This document shows positions 21,197-31,494 of a DNA stretch of 64,000 bases, in pieces (position 1 is the first letter of the stretch; each line of letters opens with the position of its first letter). The stretch is from Lolium rigidum (lineage: Eukaryota > Streptophyta > Magnoliopsida > Poales > Poaceae), in NCBI RefSeq assembly GCF_022539505.1, contig NC_061514.1:217271837-217335836 (forward strand), written 5' to 3'. The notes under the pieces are model-generated. The model was not told the origin of the DNA and searched no databases. It saw only the letters and a list, made by a program, of their open reading frames with translations. The translations under genes and the position numbers were made by a program.

Positions 21197-21879
21197 TTAC
21201 TATCACGCAACACTTGCAAAACATGTCGAATATGTATAATATGATCAGATTCATTGCGGCTGTAAATTAATATGTCATCAAAATACACAACCACAAACTT
21301 GCCGATAAAATCACGCAAAACATGGTTCATCAGTCTCATGAAAGTGCTAGGTGCATTAGTCAAACCAAAAGGCATTACTAACCACTCATATAAACCAAAA
21401 GGCATTACTAACCACTCATCCCCTTCTTTCATCCTAATTTGATGATAACCACTACGCAAATCAATTTTAGTGAAAACAGCAGCACCACTCAATTCATCTA
21501 GCATATCCTCTAAACGGGGAATAGGATGACGATATCGAATAGTAATGTTGTTTATCGCTCTACAATCTACGCACATACGCCATGTACCATCTTTCTTAGG
21601 AACAAGAATAACAGGAACGAGCACAAGGACTAAGGCTTATGCGGATATAACCTTTGTCGAGTAGCGCTTGTACTTGCTTCTGTATCTCCTTCGTCTCTTC
21701 GGGATTCGTCCTATATGGCGCCCTATTGGGCAGCGATGCTCCGGGATCAAGTCAATTTGATGCTCAATACCTCGCAATGGTGGAAGTCCTGCGGGTACCT
21801 CTTCCGGAAACACGTCGCTGAATTCTCGCAAAACATTAGAAACACCAAGAGGAAGAGGGGTCATGTCGTTAGAAACCAA
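21197..21879 (-). pseudogene. B pol, 5' portion of reverse transcriptase
   Basis: Frame 21879-21637 gives the region before RT (RGIEHQIDLIP), then 21624-21097 gives [62 protein letters not shown] and the catalytic [10 protein letters not shown] frame break lies between the two. A local duplication gives the sequence [19 protein letters not shown] where a single copy is expected, and the WKTAF... segment is lost. The hAT cuts the domain shortly after the YFDD box; the rest is at 17579-17291. Confidence 0.82.
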
Positions 21880-23846
21880 AACCGTACCCCGTACATGAGC
21901 ACAAGAGGCATGGCTGTAGGATCCTCACAAAATTCTCTCATGTCTTGTTTGGTGGCTAATGAGACTAAGGAATTCACTCTCTCACTTTTTGTTATATCAC
22001 TCACGGCATTACAATTCTCTCGCCTATCGATGGATGCATCCTCCAAGTTCACTTCAATCTTCTGACGAGACTCATTGACAATTTGCTGTGGTGACATAGG
22101 CTGTAAGTTAATTTTCTTGCCCTTGAACTCCAAGTGATATGTATTGGCGCGGCCATTGTGTTGCACAGAACGGTCATAGAGCCATGGCCGGCCCAACAAC
22201 AGGTGACAAACCGTCATAGGAACCACATCAAAGTCAATGGAATCCTTATACGGTCCAATCTCAAAATCAACACGCACCATGTGGCTCACCTTCATCTCAC
22301 CATTATTGCTCAACCACTGAATATAATATGGATGCGGGTGCGGTAGATACTTCAGTTTCAGCTTGGCACATAACTCTTTGCTTGCTAGATTGCGACAACT
22401 CCCGCCATCAATAATGACCTTGCAAGCCTTATCAGGACCAACTAGTGCCTTTGTTTGGAACAAATTACAGCTACTGTGTAGATGCACTTGATCGCACATT
22501 AAGAACACGCTGCGAGACAACAATAGTTTGAGCTTCGAAGGGAAAGCATCAAACCCATCACCGTCATAATCATCCTCATCCGGAGCATTTGGATCAACAT
22601 CATCTCCAGTTTCATACTCATTGTCCTCATTAATGATCATAACTTTGCGGTTAGGACAATCTCGCTTGAAGTGACCCTTGCCACCACATGTATGACAAGC
22701 CATATCGCGATTGCGCGCTGTCGACATGTTAGAACTAGTTCCACTTGCTGCAGGAGCGGGCTTCTTTGTGTTGGTGACACTAGAAACCGGCTTGCTAGAC
22801 GAAGAAGGAACATCCGCAGGGCGCGATGATGGCGCCATGGAGGGCGGCGCGCGGGGTGTGTAGCGCCCAGCACCTGTAGCACGGCCCTTCATTTGCAGTT
22901 CTTCAGCCAACTGAGACTCAGCTTCTCTTGCATGATGTAGCAACTCATTCATAGTAGTATAAGTGTGATGACGCACAATGCCCTTGATGTTAAATCTGAG
23001 ACCATTCAGAAATCTCTGTAGTGTCATCTCAAGAGACTCACGGACACGGGCACGCTTTATAAGCATCTCCATCTCCATGTAGTAAGCATCAACTTTCAAC
23101 ACACCTTGCTTCAATTGGGTCAACTTGTCAAAGACGGAACGCAAGTAATTGGTAGGCACAAAACGAGCTCTCATTGCCGCCTTCATAGCACGCCATGTGA
23201 TAATAGGCAGCTCACCATCTTCTTCTCGAGCACTCACAAGTCCATCCCACCAACGCAATGCATAGCCATCAAATTCAGAGGAAGCAAGCTTGATCTTCCT
23301 ATCTTCAGTATAGTCAGGATGTAAACGCCATAATCTCTCAATCTTCAGCTCCCATGTAAGATATTCTTCAACATCAGTACCTCCTTCAAATCTGGGAATT
23401 GAGAACTTGGGTTTACCCAAACCATCGTCTTGCGGCTGTGGAGGAACACGGCGTGCACCAAGTTCAGCAAAACCGCGATTAACTCCACGTGGCAAACCAC
23501 GACCACGACCAACGCCTTGAGCAGCAGCTTCGGCATTGTCACCTTGCACACTGCCATCTTCATCAAATGGTGGTTGTTGTTGCACCATTGTACGTATCTC
23601 ACCAACGGCGGTAGTCAAAGCTTGTATAGATGCTTGAAGAGTCGTCACCGATGTTTGAACGGTATTAACCGCTGTAGTAGCCTCATCGACCTTCAAGTGT
23701 ACACTCTGAATATCCTTGTCCAACACATCACTAGCAACTCGTATTTCACGTTGCATATGATCACGAAGTGCCTCAAATTCACGCCAAGTAACTGGTGTAG
23801 CGGCGTCCTTTTTCTGCATCACATCAACATTCTCGGTAGAAGACAT
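21861..23846 (-). CDS. B gag-protease, 661 codons uninterrupted
   Basis: Starts at ATG 23846, the first ATG after the leader. A coiled-coil-like N-terminus (about residues 20-110) is followed by a Gly-rich linker. The gag domain (about 160-320) has YLTWELKIERLW, YALRWWDGL and YYMEMEMLIKRARV. A zinc knuckle CHTCGGKGHFKRDC lies near residue 384, followed by an acidic stretch. The retropepsin site IIDGGSCRNLASKEL is near residue 478 with LLGRPWLYDRS downstream. The frame ends with an unrelated 9-residue tail at 21861 because of a frameshift before RT. Gag forms the particle and the protease cuts the polyprotein (family knowledge). It is the best-preserved ORF of the CRM-like family here. Confidence 0.87.
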   Translation of the reverse strand: MSSTENVDVMQKKDAATPVTWREFEALRDHMQREIRVASDVLDKDIQSVHLKVDEATTAVNTVQTSVTTLQASIQALTTAVGEIRTMVQQQPPFDEDGSVQGDNAEAAAQGVGRGRGLPRGVNRGFAELGARRVPPQPQDDGLGKPKFSIPRFEGGTDVEEYLTWELKIERLWRLHPDYTEDRKIKLASSEFDGYALRWWDGLVSAREEDGELPIITWRAMKAAMRARFVPTNYLRSVFDKLTQLKQGVLKVDAYYMEMEMLIKRARVRESLEMTLQRFLNGLRFNIKGIVRHHTYTTMNELLHHAREAESQLAEELQMKGRATGAGRYTPRAPPSMAPSSRPADVPSSSSKPVSSVTNTKKPAPAASGTSSNMSTARNRDMACHTCGGKGHFKRDCPNRKVMIINEDNEYETGDDVDPNAPDEDDYDGDGFDAFPSKLKLLLSRSVFLMCDQVHLHSSCNLFQTKALVGPDKACKVIIDGGSCRNLASKELCAKLKLKYLPHPHPYYIQWLSNNGEMKVSHMVRVDFEIGPYKDSIDFDVVPMTVCHLLLGRPWLYDRSVQHNGRANTYHLEFKGKKINLQPMSPQQIVNESRQKIEVNLEDASIDRRENCNAVSDITKSERVNSLVSLATKQDMREFCEDPTAMPLVLMYGVRFWFLTT

Positions 23847-24113
23847 GATTAGTAGATTAGTGCACTAAACAAAAATCTTTGGTGGTACTCTCACAACTCA
23901 CTCAAAACTGATAAGAAAGGTAAATCTTACCGCTCCAAAGTGAATTAGTATTGCTTACCAACTTGGATTGACGGACTAGTGCACGGATGTAGCGAAGCGA
24001 ATATCAAGGGTATAAGAACAATCACACGACAAAGCAGGATATATGTGGGGCTGTAGGTGGGCTACCTATTTGCACCAATAACAAGCTCTAGCGCTGACCG
24101 TAGACAACCAATG
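23847..24113 (-). other. Leader of B, gag-proximal part
   Basis: Untranslated leader, matching the plus-strand leader of C at about 47715-47977. It is cut by element F inside CAATG (24109-24113) and resumes at 30819. Confidence 0.8.
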
Positions 24114-25263
24114 TGTTGACGTCAGAAACCCACTGGCGGGCAGCGACGGGCAACACAGTAGAGCCGGGAACAACTAGGGCTGCGGCTGGCCCCAGTCCCT
24201 CAGAGCGACGGCCCGCAAAGCCTCCTGGTCACACGTCCGATGCTATCGCAAGGGCATGCCACCTGACCTATACCTGGTCGGGAAGGTGTTGGATGATGCC
24301 TCGCTTAGTTTCCTGCATGGCATACACGTAAACATTAAATACGAGCCTCGATCGGCTCTCGAGTTATCCCGTGAATCGGCTCAAAGAGCCGATCCACCCA
24401 TGATTCGTACAAGGTGTCCGAATATATGGTGGTCCTGCTTGATCAAGATAAAGCTAATGAGATCTACGACGATTTAGGGTTTTCACCGCATAATCGGATC
24501 ATCCTACTCACGATTGGGCCTCGCGCTCGCGCACGGTGACCGTAAGCCGATCCTAGACAGGGCCTAAAAACCAACACGAGGTTGACCCCGGAACATCCTT
24601 TCTAGGGCTAGCGAACGTCACCCTACACGCCGCTGGATCCTCCAACCCTTTGTAGGGCCTAACTAATGCGGATATTAAACTAATCCTTGCAGAACAAGGA
24701 GCAACCGTAACGGATCAGATCTACTAAACTATGATCAAGCGGGGTGCCGCCCCTACACCTGAGATAGGTGTAAGGGCGGCTAGATGCATAAGGGTCACAC
24801 TACGACGAGCATATGATACGAAGAACAATGCTAACCCTAACACATCTAAGATAACTACGTTGCTCGCCATCAAAAAGGCTTCAGCACGAGCAACGCATGA
24901 ACAACGTAGGACTGTCGCAAGATGCGATCTAGGCAGTATGGTGCTTACCGGAGAAACCCTCGAGACGAAGGAGTTGGCGATGCACCGAGATTTGTTTGTG
25001 TTGAACGTTGGTTGTTTTTTATTCCATAAACCCTAGATACATATTTATAGTCCAAGGGACTTTCTAATTAGGCGTGCACCTAACCGTGCACGGGTCGAAC
25101 TCTATCTAACCGACACGTATCCTAATATGTTACAGATACACGGGCCAACTAGCCCAAGCTTTGCACGTAAGGCCGATTCACGTACTTCTTCTATATATAT
25201 ATATTCTTCAAATCCATCTTGATCGCGGCCCACCTCTGACCTGGTCAAATTCCGGTGATAACA
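24114..25263 (-). repeat. 3' LTR of F
   Basis: 1150 bases. It differs from the other copy by scattered substitutions and a missing half of a hairpin (see 30458-30490). The purine tract CCAGGGGGGCATG on the minus strand abuts it at 25264-25276. Confidence 0.9.
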
Positions 25264-25331
25264 CATGCCCCCCTGGTTTTGGAATTAACAATTCCAAAAT
25301 CATCCTGTTCTCCTCTTCGTCGGGTCATGTC

Positions 25332-25937
25332 ATGGTAGAGCAGGACCGTCGCAGCATTTCTCATCATGATGCCCTGTTCTGGCCATCGGCACCCAAAAAC
25401 TCCCAATCTCCCATAGCCATGTCCTCCTCTTCTTCCTCCTCCACCTCATCGGTCTCCTCTGATTCTTCCTCCTCTCGCGAGCCGACGCCGGAGTGGGGCT
25501 CGTTGGCGGCGCACGACATCCTCGCCTCGACGTCGTGGGACAAAGAGGAACATAATTCCTCCATCCGGTCGGAAGATGACAAATCCCTGACCGATGAAGA
25601 GGGCGACCTTCAATTCCTCGTCGAAGGGGAAGAGGAGGCAGAAAGCGAGGACGACCGCTTCTCCTGGGACGATTTTACCTCCTCCGAGGAAGAAGCGGAG
25701 GAGGACGACGATGCCTCCCTTGAAGGTTACCCACTAGCAAAGCGCCTCCGCACCTGGTGGGACGACGACAGCGATGACAATGGTGAGGAAGATGAGGCTC
25801 CCGTAGAAGGCCACGGAAGCTTTGATGAAGAGCCTATTCCTCTAGAGTCGATATCAGCGTATCGGCTTTGTTATTCTGAAGTCGATGCCTATACATCGGC
25901 TATATTTTCATACTGTTATCTCTGTATGTCTTCTTAA
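25332..25937 (+). CDS. Additional antisense ORF of Tat element F: acidic Ser-rich protein
   Basis: On the strand opposite to gag-pol, between integrase and the 3' LTR. The frame is open from 25161 inside the LTR; the first ATG outside the LTR is 25332, giving about 201 codons. A serine-rich stretch (SSSSSSSTSSVSSDSSSS) is followed by a strongly acidic part (EGEEEAESEDD, EEEAEEDDD) and a short basic patch LAKRLRTWWDD. No catalytic motif. Tat-lineage elements such as Grande are known to carry additional ORFs in this position, some antisense. Function unknown; the composition suggests a nuclear acidic protein (inference). The ORF ends in a region of short TCGATG...CATCGGCT repeats. Confidence 0.65.
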   Translation: MVEQDRRSISHHDALFWPSAPKNSQSPIAMSSSSSSSTSSVSSDSSSSREPTPEWGSLAAHDILASTSWDKEEHNSSIRSEDDKSLTDEEGDLQFLVEGEEEAESEDDRFSWDDFTSSEEEAEEDDDASLEGYPLAKRLRTWWDDDSDDNGEEDEAPVEGHGSFDEEPIPLESISAYRLCYSEVDAYTSAIFSYCYLCMSS

Positions 25938-26013
25938 GTCGATGTCTGCGCATCGGCTGTGGGATTCATATTTAATTTTTTTTACCGGCCGATTTAAAAT
26001 CGGCCTCCATACC

Positions 26014-28659
26014 TTACTGCCCATCATCCCACATGCTTGGGAAATACTTCTTGAGGTGTTGACCATTGACGGCTACTGGGAACTTCTGTCCATCCAATTC
26101 TTCCAACATGTATGCATTACCCTTCAAGGCCTGGACGACTTTGTACGGACCGTGCCAATTAGGAGACCACTTGCCATATGCCTTGTCTCTGGTTCCTAAC
26201 GGCAACACAGCTTCCCATACTAGATCACCAACTTGAAACTCCTTTGGTCTAACCTTCTTATTGTAGGCACGAGCTACCCTGGCTTTGTTCTCTTTAATCT
26301 TCTCTAAATGACCAAAGCCTAAGCTCTGTCGCGTCCTCAATAGTGTCACTCATCAAAGCTGCATATTCTTCCGCTGTCAGATCGTTCTGAAACGTGACAC
26401 GTCTTGACCCAGCCGTAATTTCCCAAGGTAATACGGCTTCCTGTCCATAGACAAGCTGGTACGGCGAAGTCTTTATAGCTCCATGGCACGACATGCGGTA
26501 GGCCCATAATGCTTCCGATAACTTCTCATGCCAATCCCTAGGGTTCTCGTCAATCTTTCTCTTGATCAGCTTGATTAAGCTCTGATTGGACGCTTCAGCT
26601 TGTCCATTAGCCTGAGCATAGTACGGAAATGATCGGATCAGTTTAATCCCCATGTCATCGCCGAATTTCCTGAATCCTTTAGAAACAAAGACCGAACCTC
26701 CATCGGTCGTGATGGTTTGGGGAATCCCAAACCTATGAATCACATGTTCTTTCACAAACTGAATCACATCTTCTGATTTCACCTTCTTCATAGGGACGGC
26801 TTCCACCCACTTAGTGAAATAGTCTGTGATGGCCAAAATCCATTCATGTTTTTTACTCGACGCGGGATGGATTTTGCCGATCATATCCATGCCCCACCCT
26901 CGGAACGGCCAAGGCTTGATGATAGGGTTCATCGCCGATGTCTGGTACCATCTGAATCTTCCCAAACATCTGGCATGCTTGGCATCCCTTGTAGTAATTG
27001 AAGCAGTCTTCAAGCATGGTGGGCCAATAAAACCCTGAGCGCCTGACTAGCCACTTCATCTTGTGAGCCGACTGATGAGTTCCACAGGCGCCTTCGTGCA
27101 CTTCATGTAAGAGCCGATTAGACTCAGTTGGTCCCAGGCACTCGAGTAGTAACCCTTCCAACGTCCTGTAGAACATATCGTCTCCTATGAGGACGTACTT
27201 CATGGCTTTGTATCTTATCCGTTTAGGTGCCACCCGAGCCGAATCTTTTAAGTAATTGAAGATCTCGGCTCTCCAATCATCCTGTTCCGGGAATTGCACT
27301 GGACTTCCGACCCTTCGGGTATATCTATGTAGCCGGACGCCATTTGTGCGAGATTGTTGGCCTCGGTGTTTTGGGCTCTTGGGACCCAATTAAAGTTGAT
27401 GTACCGAAACCGTGTCATCAACTCACGGCATTCCATCCAATATGGGAAAAGCGATTCACTCTCGCACTTGTATTCATCCGTGAGCTGGTTAATCACCAAC
27501 TTGGAGTCTCCAAAAAGCTCCACTCGCTTCCGCTCCGGCTTCTAATAGCAACTCCATCCCCTTACGTACGCCTCATATTCTGCCACGTTGTTGGTGCAAG
27601 GGGTAGATAATCTGATGGAGAAAGAGTACTCGCCCCCGAGGCGACACGAGCGTAATGCCGATGCCACAACCATCGTCGCAAGCCGATCCATCGAAGAACA
27701 TAGCCCATGCACGTATGGATAGTGCTGATATATTGGTACCGATTCGCTCAGCTATGAGATCGGCCAATGCTTGCCCTTTGACTCGCTTCGCAGGCTGGTA
27801 CCGGAGATCAAACTCCGACAACGCAAACATCCACTTACCCGGTCGGCCCTTCAACACAGGGGCCGACAGCATGTGCTTGACAACGTCTGACTTGCATATG
27901 ACGAAGATTTCTGCCGTCAAAAGGATGTGATGCAGCTTGGTGCAGGTAAAGAACAGGCAGAGGCACAGTTTCTCGACCTCAGGATACCTCGTTTCCGCGT
28001 CCAACATCCTTCTGCTGAGGTAAAAAACGACCTTTTCAACGCCCTCGTAGAGTTGCACCACCACCGAGGCGATGGACGTGTCAGCCATCGACAAGTAGAT
28101 GTAGAACGGCCTGTCTTGCTCGGGGCGGAACTAGCACAGGCGGCGTCGTCAGATACCGTTTAATTTCATCAAACGCCCGCTGCTGTTCTGCCCCCCAGTG
28201 AAATTCGTCATCAGACTTAGTCTTCACCAACGCCATGAACGGCTCTATCCGTCCTGACAGGTTAGAGATGAATCGGCGGACGAAGTTGATCTTGCCGATA
28301 AGACGTTGGAGTTCCTTCTTCGTGGTGGGCGGCTGCATGGTACGCACTGCCTCCTGACTTTCCAGGCCGATCTCAATTCCTCGCTCATGAACCAGAAATC
28401 CTAGGAACTGACCGGCCGTCACACCAAAGGCACACTTCTTTGGGTTCATTCTCAGTCCGAACTTCCGAGTTCGGTCTAGGACGCGTCGCAGATCTCCCAA
28501 GTGTCCCTCCATGGAGACGGACTTGACTACCACGTCATCGATGTAGATTTCCACTAACTTGCCGATCAGATCGTGAAATATATAATTCATGGCTCTTTGA
28601 TATGTTGCACCAGCATTCTTCAACCCGAAGGTCATGACCACATATTCAAACAAGCCCAC
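26014..28659 (-). pseudogene. F pol: RT, two RNase H domains, integrase (frameshifted)
   Basis: Minus-strand frames 28659-28081, 28094-27573, 27523-27248, 27389-26853, 27013-26294 and 26349-26014 chain into one pol. RT: VMTFGLKNAGATYQRAMNY and the catalytic YIDDVVVKS. First RNase H/connection: SRRMLDAETRYPEVEKLCL. Second, archaeal-type RNase H: WAMFFDGSACDDGCGIGI and PRAQNTEANNLAQMASGY. Integrase: zinc region GACGTHQSAHKMKW...CQACQMFG, core TTDGGSVFVSKGF and ANGQAEASNQSLIKLIKRKI. The C-terminal end is WSPNWHGPYKVVQALKGNAY. The breaks between frames indicate several frameshifts, so this copy is unlikely to be active. Confidence 0.85.
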
Positions 28660-29636
28660 CGCCCCCGGTACTCGAATGCGGTCTTGTGTATATCTTCCGG
28701 AGCCATGAAGATCCGGTTATAGCCGGCGTTGCCATCCATGAAGCTTAAAACCTTGTGGCCAGCAGCTGCATTGATCAACGTCTCCGCCACAGGCATTGGA
28801 TACTCATCTTTTGGAGTGGCTCTGTTAAGATCTCGGAAATCGATAGCCACATGCCATCGGCCGTCCTTCTTTTCTACAGGCACGATACTGGAGATCCATT
28901 CAGCATACCTGCATGGCCTGATGAACCCGGCGGCCAACATCTTCTCGATCTCTTTCTTGACCTCTTCCAGGATTTCGGCCTTCATCTGACGAGCTCGTTG
29001 TTGGAACGGCCGAAATCCTTTCTTAAGGGTGAGCCGATGTTCAATGATGCTCCTGTCTAACCCAGGCATCTCTGTATAGTCCCATGCAAAGCAGTCTGGG
29101 TATTCTTTCAATAGAGCAATCATCTGGCTCCTGAGCTGTGGGTCTAACTTCCTGCTGATAAAAGTTGGCCGAGGCTTGTCCCCAGGGCCGATATCGACTT
29201 CCTCTAGCTCGTCAGCCGAGGTGAACCCATACCCCATCTTTCCGTCACCTGTGAGGTCGACGCCAAATACTGGGAGAGCCGGTGGCGCGGATAATACGGT
29301 CCGATCGCTAGAATCGGCCTCCATCTTGATCATCACCAGGACCTTGTGGCAGTGTCGGAGCCGGTTGCGTGGATCGGCTCCCTCTTCATTCTTGCTATGA
29401 GAGCCGCTGCCCTCATTGCTACCCCTACCAGGGCGGTACCCAAGTTCTACCATGTTGATGCTGATGTCATGGGAGCGGGTTCTGTGGAAAGAGCCGATGA
29501 GTTCGGCTTCGAGGGTTGCCTTGATCTCGTCATGCTTCTTCTTGAGCTCATCAGGCAGATCCTCGTACTTGACTGGAGTGCTTTCCGCCATCTCGGATGT
29601 AGATGGCGATATGGTGGATGTCGAAGGTCGTCCCAC
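28632..29636 (-). CDS. F gag N-terminus fused in frame to RT (internal deletion)
   Basis: 334 codons starting next to the primer site. Residues about 1-55 are the start of a grass gypsy gag (KYEDLPDELKKKHDEIKATL, LIGSFHRTRSH). Immediately after comes sequence that belongs downstream of protease (NMVELGYRPG, SAPPALPVFGVDL), then the RT N-terminal half (SIVPVEKKDGRWHVAIDFRD, YPMPVAETLI). The capsid body, zinc knuckle and protease are missing although the frame stays open. It ends near 28632 where RT continues in another frame. A deletion, or template switching during reverse transcription, would explain it. Confidence 0.72.
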   Translation of the reverse strand: MGRPSTSTISPSTSEMAESTPVKYEDLPDELKKKHDEIKATLEAELIGSFHRTRSHDISINMVELGYRPGRGSNEGSGSHSKNEEGADPRNRLRHCHKVLVMIKMEADSSDRTVLSAPPALPVFGVDLTGDGKMGYGFTSADELEEVDIGPGDKPRPTFISRKLDPQLRSQMIALLKEYPDCFAWDYTEMPGLDRSIIEHRLTLKKGFRPFQQRARQMKAEILEEVKKEIEKMLAAGFIRPCRYAEWISSIVPVEKKDGRWHVAIDFRDLNRATPKDEYPMPVAETLINAAAGHKVLSFMDGNAGYNRIFMAPEDIHKTAFEYRGRWACLNMWS

Positions 29637-29650
29637 CGGGCGTGCCCGAA
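29626..29650 (-). other. Primer-binding site of F
   Basis: On the minus strand, immediately after the LTR end GACGTCAACA, the sequence is TTCGGGCACGCCCGGTGGGA, close to a primer site often seen in grass gypsy elements. Confidence 0.6.
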
Positions 29651-30818
29651 TGTGTTGACGTCAGAAACCCACTGGTGGGCAGCGACGGGCAACACGAGAG
29701 AGCCGGGAACAACTAGGGCTGCGGCTGGCCCCGGTCCCTCGGAGCGACGGCCCGCAAAGCCTCCTGGTCACATGTCCGATGCTATCGCAAGGGCGTCCAC
29801 CTGACCTATACCTGGTCAGGAAGGTGTTGGATGATGCCTCACTTAGTTTCCTGCATGGCATACACGTAAACATTAAATACGAGCCTCGATCGGCTCTCAG
29901 GTTATCTTGTGAATCGGCTCAAAGAGCCGATCCACCCATGATTCGTACAAGGTGTCCGAATATATGGTGGTCCTGCTTGATCAAGATAAAGCTAATGAGA
30001 TCTACGACGATTTAGGGTTTTCACCGCATAATCGGATCATCCTACTCACGATTGGGCCTCGCGCTCGCGCACGGTGACCGTAGGCCGATCCTAGACAGGG
30101 CCTAAAAACCAACACGAGGTTGATCCCCGGAACATCCTTTCTAGGGCAAGCGAACGTCACCCTACACGCCGCTGGATCCTCCAACCCTTTATAGGGCCTA
30201 ACTAATGCGGATATTAAACTAATCCTTGCAGAACAAGGAGCAACCGTAACGGATCAGATCTACTAAACTATGATCAAGCGGGGTGCCGCCCCTACACCCG
30301 AGATAGGTGTAAGGGCGGCTAGATGCATAAGGGTCGCACTACGACAGCATATGATACGAAGAACAATGCTAACCCTAACACATCTAAGATAACTACGTTG
30401 CTCGCCATCAAAAAGGCTTCAACACGAGCAACGCATGAACAACGTAGGTAGGCTTGTGCTGCCTAGATCGCAAGATGCGATCTAGGCAGCATGGTGCTTA
30501 CCGGAGAAACCCTCGAGACGAAGGAGTTGGCGATGCGCCGAGATTTGTTTGTGTTGAACGTTGGTTGTTTTTTATTCCATAAACCCTAGATACATATTTA
30601 TAGTCCAAGGGACTTTCTAATTAGGCGTGCACCTAACCGTGCACGGGTCAAACTCTATCTAACCGACACGTATCCTAATATGTTACAGATACACGGGCCA
30701 ACTAGCCCAAGCTTTGCACGTAAGGCCGATTCACGTACTTCTTCTATATATATATATATTCTTCAAATCCATCTTGATCGCGGCCCACCTCTGACCTGGT
30801 CAAATTCCGGTGATAACA
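29651..30818 (-). repeat. 5' LTR of F
   Basis: 1168 bases, TGTTGACGTC...GATAACA. It contains a perfect 15-base inverted repeat with a 3-base loop at 30458-30490. Confidence 0.9.
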
Positions 30819-30823
30819 CAATG

Positions 30824-31494
30824 ATACTCACACAAGGCGATATAATGGGGCAATGCAACTATATGTGGGAAAGGTTGCAATGCACTAGAGAGACGCTAGC
30901 AAAGCTCAACGAGACAGGCAGAAGATTGCTCAACTACGGGTGCAGAAAAGTAAACTTAGGCCTTCACTTGATTCAACTAGCACTTCACTTTTCTTTTTGG
31001 ATTTTTCTTTTTGTAACACACGCAGCTATGTAACTCTTTTTGCTTCTTTTCAATTTTATCTTTTTTTTTTTGATTTTCTAACGCAACTCCTTGATAACAC
31101 GGCCAGCAGAAATATGCAAAGCACCGATAACCTAACGAGCAGCCTGTCGAGCGGTAAAACTAGTCTCTTCTGGGGATGTTCCTAGTCACTTTATATCGAT
31201 AGGCTGTGTCTATGGTTGGGAACAAGCACACTGTATGCTATGTGGACTCGGAGTAACAAAACTGACACCATAAAGTAACACAAGATGATAGAGTAAACTC
31301 AAACCCTAAAATACTAGATACGCAAAAACAACGATGAAAAGCAACTAAAACTTGAAATTAGTGCAATCTAAGGCTATGGCAAACCCTAACCCTAACTTTT
31401 TATGCCTTTTTGTGGATAGGAAAACACTCACAACTCAACTATGGGGTGGATTGTGGATGGCTTACCGAGGAAAACTGGAAATCTGATACCAAGA
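30824..31494 (-). other. Leader (5' part) and primer site of B
   Basis: Matches the C leader at about 47043-47714. On the minus strand CTTGGTATCAGATT (about 31481-31493) follows the LTR end and resembles a degenerate initiator-tRNA-Met site. There is no gene; small frames here are A/T-rich noise. Confidence 0.7.

Larger units (their letters stand above)
24114..30818 (-). mobile_element. Tat-lineage Ty3/gypsy element F with antisense ORF and gag-protease deletion
   Basis: LTRs 24114-25263 and 29651-30818 (TGTTGACGTC...GGTGATAACA) are flanked by CAATG on both sides, and the B leader resumes exactly. On the minus strand: primer site, a gag-start/RT fusion ORF, RT, two RNase H domains, integrase, purine tract. 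On the plus strand near the 3' LTR is an acidic ORF. Two RNase H domains and an extra ORF between integrase and 3' LTR are features of the Tat lineage. Structurally complete at its ends but lacking most of gag and all of protease. Confidence 0.9.

Noticed and set aside
24731..25036. Plus-strand 101-codon frame in the LTR of F
   Set aside because: Lies wholly in the LTR, has no domain and is not kept in the other LTR.
31380..31402. Telomere-like CCCTAACCCTAAC
   Set aside because: Only two units in the leader of a retroelement; not a telomeric array.
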